DNA of 64,000 nucleotides from Glossina fuscipes (Eukaryota > Arthropoda > Insecta > Diptera > Glossinidae). Every line of letters begins with the position of its first letter. Within the stretch, counting starts at the first letter, position 1. Where the stretch lies: NCBI RefSeq assembly GCF_014805625.2, contig NW_023998426.1:222401-286400 (forward strand). The letters run 5' to 3'. The position numbers and the translations under genes are program-made. Under the pieces are notes generated by a model. That model saw only the letters and a program-made list of their open reading frames with translations. It did no database searches and had not been told where the DNA came from. Positions 11,273 to 23,420 of the stretch are shown here, piece after piece.

Positions 11273-11599
11273 AAACAGAAAATAGTGCTCAGGAAGTTTG
11301 CTGCTAAAGTCTTTTATTATCAATTTTTTTTTATTTTTTCTTAAAGAATTTTCCAAATTTTTTCTTTTTTTTTTACGTTCTTTTAAACACTCGCGCTTAG
11401 CAATTCAAAAAAATCGACACAAACACCACTGCATAATACTGGATTTTTGAAAAAAAAGTTCCCCTTTGGCCGTTTAATTTTAATGGAAATAAGTTCTGCG
11501 CTATACCTGGAGCAGGTTCGACGCATTAAATTATACTGTATTCAATTCAAAAGATTGAACACTTTTTTTTTTTAACATGACCACTCAGTTCAGAGCATG

Positions 11600-13900
11600 T
11601 CCCCTATTCAAGTAATACGGCGATCGTCAGAAAGAAGAGACGAAAGAGAAAGAAACAGGGATGTAGTGGCCGCTGCTTAGTGGGTTTGAGCCCAATCAGC
11701 AAGTGTTATGCGTTTACCGACTGTCCACTCATTACAGCTATGAGCAAAGAAAATTTCGTTGTCCGTAAAGGGTATGAAGATATCAAATAGTTTGGTGCAT
11801 GAGAATACTTGTTATTAGAATTCGTGTTCGCCTCCAGTGTCTAACTTGCAACGGCTTTGTTACATAACTAGAACTTTACATAATGAAGAGAACGTACGCT
11901 GCTATTCCCTATCTACTATACGGATATTGGCAGTAATTTCCCGAAGATAATCTTTTGGATTTGTTTGCAAATCATCACTGAAGAACTGTAAAGTAATACA
12001 AGAACAGATCGACTTAGAAATTGTAAATTTTATCAAACGCACCCGACATGAAGATTGTCTTGCATTGGGGGCATTATCGGATAACATTGAAGACATTCTC
12101 AGCCGATGCACGTGTGGAGGCTAGTAGAGATTCCCAATTGGTTCCATACGTGCTAAAAAAAATTTTTGCAAACACCCTTCGAAGTCCATGGGAAACATTG
12201 TTAGGAATCTTAAGTCTTCTGAGAGTGAAATTCATCGAGTTATTCACAAAGACTTGTGATGCGCCCTCTACACATGTAGACAAGCAGGATTGTGGCAAGA
12301 GAAGGAAGAACTGAGGGAGTAGCATTTATGTCAGACTTTTGAAGCAAAACTATCTGGAACATTGTTGAAGACCACTACACGTAGATTGTTCCAATGCCTT
12401 TAATGGAAGAAGAATCACTGCAGTGTATTGAGCGCTATACGGTCAATCCCAAGACGAGTGACTTCAAACGCTGAGAAAGCCAAATAATCTTATTAAAGAG
12501 CTTGATTGGCGGACTAACCTCTTCTATCTCTATTGAAGACTTTCCCTGAAGGTACCTACATATAAGCATAATATAGCTCTGGGCGACCAAGAGTATTCGA
12601 CTCGCTCTTATCGTCCATAAGTATAAGAGCTTTTCCCAAACAAGAAGCTATCGAAACGATGTAAATGATTCGCATTTCTACTGCAGTGAAGTAGTTCTTA
12701 CACCGCTTGCAGCTTTCAAGACATCAAAATGCCATTCTCATGCCTAGAACACCAACCATTGCCGACTGTTCTACATTAACATTACCAATGTAAATCTTGC
12801 GCACAAGATAATTTGTCTCGCCTCAAACTTGGCATCAAAAACTTATTAGTGAAGGGCTCTCTCGAACATACTGCATTGTTTTTCTGCTGTGAATATCTGA
12901 ATTTGAAATATGAGAAGTTGGGTGTAATGTGGTTTAGCAATCGCTATACACCTTAAAGATTTTTATGATGAACTTCTAGATAATCATGATTTCCAGCAGC
13001 TATGTTGGCAGCTTAGCTGCCATAGCAAACAATTTTTTCCTTTCCAACCATGGAATGGTTTTTATACGTCGTGGTAGTCAAAAAAAGTGGGGCGACAGAT
13101 AAGCAGTGAGTGCAGTTTGCGGGATGTACCGGCCCGGTCGACAAGTGTTATGGCTTTAGTGACCGAATTTAGAATATTTCCGCCAACATTTTTGCGTCAA
13201 TCTTCTCCTCCAACTGCGATCGCTAAAGGAAAATACGCGTAGGTACTTGCTTGATATGTCTATATATTGTGTTGTGTTTGATGGGTATTTCTGCTGGGTT
13301 TAATAAACCGAATGTAAGAACAAAATTTCATTCTCCCAGACATGAATTTAGGAAGTGATGGCAGTAAAAAGAAAAAAAAAACCACAAAATCCGCTTATTC
13401 ATCTTACCTAATAACCTACCATAAGTAGCTATGGATTTTTTTGTTTCTTAATAGCTCTTGCGTCCGCTTAATGGCAAGCAAGTTTTGCGCAATTTTGTTT
13501 AACTAGTACTTTGCAGTTAATCTTGGCATATTTTTTGGAAACTAATATGTTTATTACCATGAACCACCACGGCTCATAAGCAACATATCTAAGATATCAG
13601 GTTTGGCTGGATAAGAGAATGCAAATGCTTTCCTTTCAAAGACGCCTACCGACTTTCGATCGATCAACTGAAATCGATGATGCCTTAATTAAAGGGATCC
13701 GTTAGATATGTGTTCGAAGAATGGCAATGACGTGCAATGCATTGCACTAAGGAATCATTTGCGAAAAGTTCTCGCTTACGACGATTATCTAATACGATGC
13801 ACTTGTTGTTACACTTTTTTTATTAAGCAAGGAGTAGCAGATCTTTTAGTTCGAGATTTTCAAGGCAGAAAGGGTAAAATGTGACTTTAATTAAAATTTA
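11600..13900. other. Intergenic, unclassified; protein-like fragments near 11930-12320
   Basis: This stretch has fewer simple repeats than its flanks. On the plus strand around 12000-12110 one frame reads 'VNFIKRTRHEDCLALGALSD', and around 12220-12290 another reads 'EIHRVIHKDL', separated by stops. These look like pieces of a decayed coding element (the second weakly recalls a transposase), but I cannot name a family. From 12,330 to 13,900 I see nothing recognisable. Confidence 0.25.
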
Positions 13901-14373
13901 TTCCTTATATAAGAAAAAGAAGAGAATTTTATTTTACGTAAAAAAAAATAAAAAAAAAAAACGTTAAAATTACTTTCTCTTCATCTTCCGTTATTAATAT
14001 GGATGGATAATAATGTACACGCAACGAGTGCAAAGAATGAAATCCCTTATTAACTAGGACTCGAAACAATGAACCTTAAATATTGTTGTTGTTGTCTGTA
14101 AGCAATTTCAAGAAAAGAATGACTTGATTGCGTTGTTGTTAGCGATGAATGTTTTATTTATTTTTATTTCGAACAAACAATAAAACATCCGCTTCCTTCT
14201 TAAAAGATATACATATCAGTATTTAAAGCAATGGCAATATCAGCAGTAAAAACAACAACAACAACAACAATAATAGCTACAATGCAAATAATAAGAAAAA
14301 CCTCAAATATATGTTTAAATGCTGCCGTTGTTGCTGCTGGTGGTTTATCAACTTAGTGCCCTTCTTTCGTTTT

Positions 14374-14428
14374 ATTTCTTCTTCTTCTTTTTCTCTCTCT
14401 CTCTCTCTCTCTCTCACTCTCTCTCACT
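14374..14428. repeat. (TTC)/(CT)n polypyrimidine microsatellite
   Basis: TTC units turn into CT units with two 'ca' interruptions; a strongly strand-biased tract. Confidence 0.9.
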
Positions 14429-14557
14429 GCCTTTTTCCTTTCATTTCATCACAACGATGAGCAGACCGACCAAGCACGCAAATATTTGAAAAAGGAAAAA
14501 TAAAAGAAAAACAAAAACATAACATCAATAACAGCAAAGTTTGTATACTTATCGTTA

Positions 14558-14589
<32 letters not shown>

Positions 14590-14593
14590 ATTT
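14558..14593. repeat. (AT)n then (TG)n compound microsatellite
   Basis: About 12 AT units followed directly by TG units. Confidence 0.9.
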
Positions 14594-14910
14594 GTGTGTT
14601 AAGGCCTAAACTGTTTGTCTGTCTGTCCATCTCCTAGGTACGTGCACAAAACAATGAACTTATGAATCACCATCGCGCAGATGGATCTGCACATACATCT
14701 GCGTTTGAGTGGTGCCAATTGGTGGTGGCGGTGGCAATGGTGCTGTTGTCAGGTATTAAAGGCAAAAAAAAAAAAAAATTGTATTATAACAAAAAAACGG
14801 AATGAAAAAATAAAAAGAAAAAAAAAAAAAAAATTAAAAAAAAAAATGTATTGTTTTCGTTTGGCGAAGGTATGAAGAATAAGAAACCGGACCGGGTGAA
14901 GAAATTAAAA

Positions 14911-14937
14911 ATACACACACACACACACACACACACG
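14911..14937. repeat. (CA)n microsatellite
   Basis: About 12 uninterrupted CA units. Confidence 0.9.
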
Positions 14938-15399
14938 CACATACAATAAAACAATGAATGACACGTCGGTTTGGTTTCGTCGAATCTTTTGATGATGATG
15001 AGAGATTTTTATGAATAACTATATTGAAAACTTATTTTTCACTTTTAAAGCAATTAAATTATGCCGTTGGCCAACTAAATAATTATTAGTAATCTCCTTA
15101 GGATAAGAAATAAAAACAAAAATAAAAATAAAACCTTTCAAGATATTAAATATTAAGGATATTTCAAAACAAAAAAACAACAACAACAACAGCTATACAA
15201 ATGAAAGACTTTTGGAATTCGAAGCAGATGTTGCAAGCAAACAATTTTCAAAACATAATAAAAATCCTAAGCAAACATTTTTTATAACTAAAAGAAAGAG
15301 AAAAATCATCCAAAGGGATTTTGAAAAAATTGTTAATTGAATTTTATGTGAAATCTTTCAAAAATATATATATATATAAAAGAACACTAAGAGGGCGAT

Positions 15400-16119
15400 T
15401 AAGGCTTCATTATAAAAGGTTTTGTAAAAATATGCTATGGTGTTAGTAGGCCAGGTATTAGATTAGCCAATGCCCTTCATTCTCTTCCGAGAACTGAGAG
15501 ATATCGAATCACTTACATACCTGCTATGCCTACGTTTGTTTTTGTTATCATCGGTCTCTTTTTAGAGAATTTACTCTTCTTTTAATCAAAACTCTATATG
15601 CCGTCCGTGGAGTTAGTTTCTCCAAACCAACCTCTCTTTGCCTAATAAAGACAACTATACCATTCTCCAATGGAAACGAGGTCAAATCGAGCCAACACCC
15701 AGGCATCTATGCCGTCATTGCGTTTGTTTGCTTTCGTCTGGCTTCTTTGTTGGCCCTTAAGAACTCTTGTAAGACATGGCAGTGATAATGAGCAAAGTAT
15801 CCTTTGGAAGCGTGGGAAGATTTATACAGGCACTACAACTAACCTTAGTAAGATAACATAACTGCATTCTCGCAGAGATTTGTGTGTGCGTGTGTGTGTG
15901 TGTGTGTGTGTTGACAACGTGCGTAGGTGAGGTGAACAATTTTCAAACTAAACATGAAAAAAGTTGTGAAATATTTCTTTGCATGCATTGCAGTGCTCAT
16001 GACAGTGTCAAGCATTTTAGGCGCGCAGTTGTTGTTTGACAATCATTTGAGGGATTCGATGTAAGTATTTGTGCGAAATCGGAAAAATTGAATGCTGGAC
16101 TGTCAGTAAGTAGTTGCTT
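15400..16119. other. Intergenic, no gene supported; contains a TG repeat
   Basis: A 63-codon frame at 15670-15861 has no recognisable motif. A (TG)n tract lies at 15881-15911. Nothing else stands out. Confidence 0.4.
15881..15911. repeat. (TG)n microsatellite
   Basis: TG dinucleotides with one 'cg' interruption. Confidence 0.9.
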
Positions 16120-16690
16120 TTTAAAAGTCGATACGTGTACACAAATCAAAGATGAGCTGGGCGCTATCTACGGGGATTCTTCACCGTCATATACCACGAG
16201 GAAATTGTGGCCAATTGGAGTTTGGGTAATGATGAACGTTCGGGACGGCCGAAGAATCTAAATAGTCGAATTAATGTTAAAGAGAGTAGAGGCAGTGAAC
16301 ATGTCCAAAAACCATGTTTGTTACTTAATAAATGAAAATTTAGTCGTGGCAAGGTTGACCATGGGTGCTGTGGCTATTCACGACGACTAAATAAAACAAC
16401 GACTTACAAATCGCTGGCTACAAACACAAAATTGCACAGATGGAAGATCCCCACTCGTCATGTCCTGCAAATCTAATCCCCAACGGCTATTATCTAATGC
16501 TTCAGAGAAAAAGATTCGAATCAAATGATGAGGTTATGGTGAATGCTAAAAAGTGTTTTAAGCATAATCATTCTATAAAGGAGATCCTAAAATGTTAGAA
16601 AACAGTTAGTCCAATTGTATCGCTCTTAAAGCAGACAATGTTGATAAAAAAAAGGGGGTTTTTCCTTACTTGGGTCGGTAGAATGCAGCA
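16120..16690 (+). mobile_element. Mariner transposon relic, internally deleted
   Basis: Near 16147 one plus frame reads 'IKDELGAIYGDSSPSYTT', the helix-turn-helix region of a mariner transposase. A frameshifted continuation, 'NWSLGNDERSGRPKNLN' (about 16206-16262), is also typical, and 'NMSKNHVCYLINENL' follows at about 16297-16341. Around 16575-16660 the sequence jumps to the transposase C terminus: 'YKGDPKMLEN', a stop, 'SNCIALKADNV'. The middle of the gene, including the catalytic triad, is missing or scrambled, and stops and frameshifts abound. The element is dead. Ends are approximate; I did not identify terminal repeats. Confidence 0.7.
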
Positions 16691-18236
16691 GAATTATTTT
16701 CTTGAAGAAAAGAAATAATTTTTCTTTGCTTCAAAGTGAATTCAATTGAACGACGACAAAGACAGCTGAGTACTCGACATTGAAAACTTCTTTTCTTCTT
16801 CATATGGAATTTCAGCACAATTTTTCTACAAATGTTGTCCTCGGAAGTATTATCAACTACATGTCATGTCATGGCGTGTGTCCAAAGGAAAAAGCAACAA
16901 GGGAACTGGCATATTTACAACAATGCAACAATGCAAGATTGCATTTTTACATTAACAGGCGTCCCATGCATTGCACAATAAATATAATTGCTTAATTTTA
17001 ATCACATCTAAACATATTATTAATATTATTATTAATAAATTTAGCCAGCGAATAAATTCTAAGACTTAAGTTCCAAAGTATTGGCACCTAAGGTTAAAAG
17101 TTATTGAAAACTCTACCGCAGTTACATATAAAATATAAATATTGTAAGAAATTAATTAATTGCAAAAATAATACAATCAAATTTTTTTTTACGCGATGGA
17201 TACTTGTCTTTGAAAACCGTGCAAAAATAAATCGTACAAAAATAAGTGCAAAATATGGTAAAATTGTGGATTTGTGCCATAAATGTAAAAAATTGTTTAA
17301 AAACACTAAATACTTTCTCAAAAAACCGTGCAAAAAAAGTAATAATGAAATTCATATTACATATTTATGAAAGTGAAACAATTCATATTTATAACAAAAA
17401 TAAAAACTTAAAAATAGTGTAAATTGAAAATTCAGTCTAGGTGTACAATATATAAAAATTTTAATTACAATTAGGAATAAAAACCAATTTCGCAACCGCG
17501 AAAATGCACGGTTGTTATGGACTGAAGCAAAAATGCTATCATTAGTAAAGAAGTCAGATATGTGTAGTACAACCATCAGGATTGATTCAGCTGGGAAATT
17601 TCGTTCCTTACTCATAGGCTCCGTTGATTTTTTTCACACAAATTGCTTATATAATTCTTAATATGCAGCTACACAAAAGTTACAATTACGTGCTTCATAT
17701 CAGGATTTTGCTACCACAAAAAAATTTGTGTGTAAAAAGCTACATTCGCTAACGTGTTATTTCAACATCGGATGGGAAAATGCATTTGTTCTCATTCGTG
17801 AAACGTGTCATTTCAAAATCGAGTGAAAAGAAGAATTGGATGCATACAAACTCGATAAAGTTCTTGTTGCGAACTACCTGCCGAGTACACTTTGACATAA
17901 TCCACTCCAATCGAATCCTAGTCCAATATATGCATTGATTTCCTCCTTTAACACGGATTAATACTTAATGCCGAGTAAATCTTGACAGTCATGAAGTAAC
18001 AGACTTGGACATAGGAATTAACTTCATGAACTACAAAAATCAGGAATCCATCAGTATCATTACGATATATCGAAATTTCATCGACTTTCTAATAGAAGGC
18101 ATTTCATTCAAGCGTAAATAAGTGGAACGCGTTAAGGTAACTAAATTACTTACTCTCTCTTTCTTAACTTTGAAAAAGACTTGAGAAACAAACATTTTAT
18201 TACAGTTATCGAACACAACAAAAAGTCTATGTCAGA
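16691..18236. other. Intergenic, nothing recognised
   Basis: AT-rich sequence with short overlapping frames on both strands (for example 17094-17370). None has a family motif. Two small imperfect duplications ('aacgtgttatttcaa' and 'aacgtgtcatttcaa', near 17752 and 17802; 'tgccgagta..ctttgac' near 17880 and 17970) are visible. Confidence 0.4.
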
Positions 18237-18660
18237 TATACGAGGTGCATTTGAAAAGAAAAGTTAACTTTTTATTTTTCTCGAAAAATTTATTTATTTT
18301 CCACCCTTCAAAGTAATTCCCCTGAGATATAATGCACTTTTGCCAGCGCGTTTTTCCAAGGACTGATATGCGGCTTTGGCATAGCCTTGAGCTCTTTCAG
18401 GGATTCTGTCTTTGTTTTCTTAATCGCAGCAAAGCTCCGTCGGAGGGGGCAAAGTCCGGTGACTACAGTGGATAGTGTAAATGGCGTGTGAGCTGGCGCA
18501 TCATTGTGGCGCAGTACCCATGAACGGGTTTTTCCACAATTTCGGTCGTTTTTTCCCATTTACCGATCCACGTAAACCTAGCTTCACTTCAAGATAATAG
18601 TCCTTATTGCCGGTATTGAAAAGTCAACTTTTTTTTTTTCTTTGAACATACCTCGTATAT
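18237..18660 (-). mobile_element. Short mariner derivative with both terminal inverted repeats
   Basis: The left end (TATACGAGGTGCATTTGAAA) and the reverse complement of the right end (ATACGAGGTATGTTCAAAGA) match as terminal inverted repeats and extend into related 'aaaagtt(a/g)actttt' tracts. Both ends are flanked by TA, the usual mariner target. Between them, on the minus strand, is a transposase C-terminal fragment: 'VLRHNDAPAHT' (third catalytic-Asp region; the usual order is HxDNAPAH, so the Asp is shifted), then 'TESLKELKAMPK'. The N-terminal half of the transposase is absent. This is a deletion derivative that could only have been mobilised by another copy. Confidence 0.8.
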
Positions 18661-19885
18661 TTAAGGTGAAGAAGTAAATCAATTTAAATAAAATTTATGG
18701 ACACACATGCAGGCATTGAAATACAACGAAATCATTCACTTATGAATGAAACCAAAAAAAAAAAAAAATTTAAGAATGAAAACAAAAAAATGAGAGAAAA
18801 AAAACCGAAATGAAAGTAAACCAAAAAGCAGAAAAAGGCGCTCTCTGCAGGCAATACTGTGCGGCATGTGCAGTTAATAAAGAACAAATAAATAAATAAA
18901 TAAAAGAGACGCAAAAAAAAAATAAATAAATATAACAAAAAAAACAATCGTTTGTCTGCATTAAATTTAAATTAAATTTTTTAATGGTGTGCCTTGTACG
19001 TTTCGAAGTTCGTACGCTTTGTGGCAGTTAATGTTAATACAAAGCCTTTACAATTTTCTACACATCATTTGCATAAACATTAAAGATGAAGCAATCTTGG
19101 TTGATATGCAGCAGAACGCAAGATGAGAAAGGTACGTTAAATTCATCGAAACATTGGCTCCGCATAGAAATATTCAAGCATCTGTCAACATAACAGTCTA
19201 ACAAAAAGAAAGAAAAAATCCATCAAATGTTCGTAACTCTTTACAAACTCTCTGTTGTAATGTCTCTCCTTAGCGCTCTTTTCATAGAGTTACAGAACTT
19301 TTGTTTACTTTTTTTGAGGTTATGTTATGAATTTTATTCCCCTTTCTTTTGAAATTTTAATCACTTTAACGAACTTTACACTTTTGTTTCAACGAAATTC
19401 GTGGCAGGTTTGTCGTGATAACTTTGCCAATACAAACATTCTGATGAGCGCAGGATTTCGGATCGATCTATAAATTTCTTCTTGCTTCCGTGTCATGCAA
19501 CGAGTGAAGCACGCACCTGACATCGATGACCCGAATTATGTGACGATCTATGAATATAAACATCTCTGTAATTGCAGTAAAAAACCCAAATTCATATAAG
19601 ATCAAGTTCACCCAAGAGCTCAGATCAATGAATGGATTCAAAAAAGTATGGAGAAAAATGTTAAGTTTCATCACAAAATTATTCTCAACGTTTTGATTCC
19701 CTTTTGATCCCCTAGTTGAACGGGAAAAGCAAAATTGCCTCACACGAACTGCAGTTATATTTACGAGGAAAAAGACGAAAAATAATATAATTTTAAGTAA
19801 ATTGTACGGACAGAATGGCAGATGATTTCAAAACTTTTAGGTTAGATTTTATATTTAAAGGGCAAAGTTGGATTGTAATGATCAA
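18661..19885. other. Intergenic, AT-rich, no gene supported
   Basis: A-rich and (TAAA)-like stretches occur at 18750-18950. A 91-codon minus-strand frame (19743-19468) shows no known motif. Confidence 0.4.
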
Positions 19886-19889
19886 TAGC

Positions 19890-20870
19890 ATTACTTTAAT
19901 TGGATATTTTTTTGAGGCTTTCAACGTCTAAGCTTTCATGCCGCTATACATCATCCATCCGAAGAATCTGAATATCGGTTAATGGCGGTGAAGTCTTAAC
20001 GAAATACCATATACTGCGCATAAATACTTCTACGTATCCTACAGGTAAGCCGAAAACGAAGCCAAGTGAGAAAGATAAAAGAATAAAACCGATAATCTTG
20101 GTCGTAGTTACTTAAATATTTTTCAGAGGTCTTCGCTCTGAACTTTCAAGCTCATGCTGAAACATGTATGAAAAATGAAAAGGTAAAAATAAAGCCGATA
20201 GTAAAAGTTGTAAGAGCTTAGACATTTTTCTACGACATTTTGCTCGACGCTCTTATGTCACTGTTTATACAAAGTAGCCGAAGATATCATCGAATTACTA
20301 TAGTAAATGTGTACCGTTTAAGAAAGCATAAATGCTTCTACGTAACCTTTGAGGGAAGGGAAATATTACACATATTTATTTCCTTTCCATAAATGCTTGT
20401 ACATACCCTTTAAGAGACTTGCGTGTCAACCGAAAGCGAAGGCAAAACTGACAGATACACTGCAACTGAAACGATAAAGATAGAGCCAATAGTCTAGGTT
20501 GTAATAGGTTAGATATTTTTAAGAGACCTTCGCTCTCATCTTTCGTGTTCCTATACATCAAGCAGCCGAAGAAAACTTCGACCCAAAACTAGGAAATACC
20601 TTAACACTGATAATGAAATGAGAAATTTAGTCCCAATAGTTTAGGTGGTAACGGGTTAGGTATTTTTCAAAGACCTTCTTTCCGAGCTTTCATATCGCTA
20701 TACATTAAGCATTACCAACGTCTATTCTTAATGGAATCTCACATTCGGCGCACAAATGCTCCTACTACGTATCCTTTGAGGAATATTTAGAAAGAACGAA
20801 ACCAAAGCGGAAACAGAGATACATTAGAACTGATTATAACCGATAGTCTTAGTTGCTAGTATTCGTCTTA
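19890..20870. repeat. Decayed tandem array of a larger unit
   Basis: Three landmarks recur in the same order, with degenerate spacing. Landmark A is 'atttttc.gag.cctt(c)gctc.ga.ctttc' (near 19903, 20115, 20222, 20512, 20660), usually followed by 'gctatacat.aagc.gccgaag'. Landmark B is 'gccgatagtctaggttgtaa' in variants (near 20085, 20194, 20480, 20630, 20840). Landmark C is 'cataaatgcttctacgta.cct' in variants (near 20018, 20328, 20387, 20752). About five units are visible, each 100-290 bp after insertions and deletions. Confidence 0.5.
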
Positions 20871-22900
20871 TTCTAGTCTTCGAATTTGTTTCCTTAGTCT
20901 AATTAAATAATGATAATAATGGAATTGAAGAGAAGGGTTTTTCAAATTCGTTCAAAAAGATTTTGTGTTTTAATTTATTTAAATTTTTTTTTTTGTTTGG
21001 TTTTTTCTTCTTTTTATTATTATTATTTTGGTAAACCACGCTAACCATTGTCAAAGCAAGAAATTCAAAATTTTCAACACCTACACACTTCCCTAGTTTC
21101 TTTTTTTCTTAATTTCGTTTTTGTTTTTTTTTTTTTTTTCAAGATTGCTATAATAGCAACAACAACGCGCAATCATAATAACGAGCGCATAGGCGTTAAA
21201 TTTGTATTTTATATTTTTATTTTTTTTTAAAGTTAAACTCGTTAAAATGTTGTTTGACATGATTTCTTTGTAATTTGCTAAACGCGTATTAAAATTTTCA
21301 AAAAGATTAAAAGCCTTTCAAATAAAATAAAAAATTATTTTGAATGAATTCAATTTTCATTTTGTCGTTTATACTATATATATATACGTATGTATATGCA
21401 TTTAAACCGAAAAAACAAACTGGTTAGTAAAGGATTGACAAAAAAAAAAAAAAAAAAAAAAATAGAAAAAAATCATATCTAGAAAGAAGTTTAAAGTAAA
21501 TTCAATTCAAAATATATTTAAGTGTAATGAGAGAAGAATTACAAACATATCGACATGCTACTAAAGACTAAAGATAGACAGACTATTAGGCAGACAGAAG
21601 GGAGATGTGTTTTATATTTTTTTTTTTTTTTATTTTCCAGCTCAAGTTCAAAACCCACACAACTTGAAAAGCTGGCTATTTTGAGGCCTCAGTTGAGGTT
21701 GTGCAACCAACAACCTATAGAAAAAAACAAAAAAAAAAACGTTTCAAATCATAACATAAAAAAGAAGACAAATTCAGAAAATTAAAAAAAATAAAAAATT
21801 GCTTATTTAACGTAGGCGTTAATACGGTTGCTTATTATTTGTCTGTGTGTATGTCCATGCTTCCAGCAAAAATGATTTCTAAGTTGTTTCAAAAAACAAA
21901 AAAAGTCGAAAAAACACCAAATATGTTAATTGAAAAATAAAATTTTTTATGCTTGAAAACTAAAAAAATTTTATAAATGAAAAATAAATTTAAATTTAAA
22001 GAAAACGGACAATAAAATTGACAAAAGCTTCTCAAGGTTGGGTCTCATCACCCATAGCTTTTTTATATACGGAAAGCCCCCCACTGAGAAGCAAATATGC
22101 ATTCATTTATTTCAGTTATAGCAGGAAAAAAACGTAACTTTTCCAAAGCTCAACAAAGGCGAGCAGAGCAGGCTGCACTTAACGTACAGAACTCTTTAGA
22201 TTTCTTCTAGCGCCAGGAGACTTGGACTTGAAATGCTTTCGGTTCTGTTCATTGTTACTTTTATTTCATATTTAGACTAACGGAACACTGTCTTACTCCC
22301 AACTATGAGAATCGGAAGACGCCATACTTATGATTTTGGTATCATTGCCAGATCTGTCAACGATATGACATATTCTATAAAGATCTAAATGAATGAATAA
22401 AATAATCGAAACCATCTGCAGAAAGACATCTCGGCCGGAGATACCTGTCTGTGTTACCCAATTTGTCCCAGCACGTCGAGCGAAGATGATTTTGCAAAAC
22501 ATGCGCTAACCGAAATTCTGTCGCCCTTCACCTTTTCTCAGGGAACGAACCAATGCATCAGACTCTTGAAGCGCGTATTTTGTTTCTTCTTTCTTTCCAA
22601 TAACAAGATAAAATGTCAAACGATACCATAGAGAACACAAACAGTCCAAAATATTACGTAATATGAAAAACTTTAAACCTTCTTAAGAGAATCAAAATTC
22701 CTACGTTACGTTAATAGTTGATGCTGTTGAACTATACTTACATATTTACACCCTACGTCACTTACGATAAGGGCATGTTAAATTTTTTGCATGCCTTCAG
22801 AATCACGAAGAACTTTAGGGAGGTGGATCGCCTTTTTTATTTTTATTATACTAATCGGTTCAAAGTTATTTTTTGCATGGAGTTTAGTTCGTTAGCATGT
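20871..22900. other. Intergenic, AT-rich, no gene supported
   Basis: Poly-A and poly-T runs are frequent from 20,980 to 22,000. From 22,020 to 22,900 base composition is more even, and a 69-codon minus frame (22502-22293) is open, but no family is recognisable. Confidence 0.4.
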
Positions 22901-22919
22901 TCTTTACCCAATTAACACA

Positions 22920-23420
22920 AATTACATACTGTCTGTTAACCGTTATTGCGAAAAATACATCGTTCAATTGATGTTGGTAGACATCTACAGTAGCAGTTTC
23001 GTTCGGTTTCAGCAGCTCGTAATACACTAAGGCTTTCTGGTCTCGCCAAACGCCCAGCAAAAGTTTACAGCCCCTTCGATGTCGATGGGGATGGCTCCCC
23101 TGGAATAATCCTTGAGTTTTTATGCTTGGGGATGCCGCGGTCAACCCATTTTTCATCGCTAGCCGCAATACACCAAAGTGAATTTGTTTTGCCTGGCAAG
23201 CAATGAAACCGCGTCGTTGAAACGATTCGCTCTCTTCCCTCTTTTTGGATCTCTCCCATCGCCTGTGACCCAAATGATTGTACACAAACTGCCAAGCTGT
23301 TCGAATATTCCTTGAGAGTTTGATGTGGAATTTCGTCCAATAAGTCTTTCAATCCATGGTCTTCTTGATCTGTGTTAGTTCTCCAGAGCATTCTTTGCCA
23401 TTGGCGTCAAAATCACAAAC
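22920..23420 (-). mobile_element. Mariner transposon relic
   Basis: On the minus strand, overlapping frames give transposase pieces in the correct order: 'LLDEIPHQTLKEYSNSLAV' (DNA-binding region), 'SDEKWVDRGIPKHKNS' (first catalytic-Asp region), 'IIPGEPSPSTSKGL', and, after a frameshift, 'KLLLGVWRDQKALVYYELLK' followed by 'PNETATVDVYQHQLN'. The last piece is a mariner signature. The second and third catalytic regions are not visible, so the 3' half is lost. The element belongs to a different lineage from the relics at 16120 and 18237. Confidence 0.75.

Larger units (their letters stand above)
10266..11600. other. AT-rich microsatellite island
   Basis: No gene seen. Long T and A runs, 'ttttttattttttt' tracts and several simple repeats dominate. 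Poly-Leu, poly-Val, poly-Ala and poly-Cys frames here are simple-repeat readings. Confidence 0.5.
13900..15400. other. AT-rich microsatellite island
   Basis: Dominated by A runs, CAA units (near 14250 and 15177) and dinucleotide repeats. No coding sequence is supported. Confidence 0.5.
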
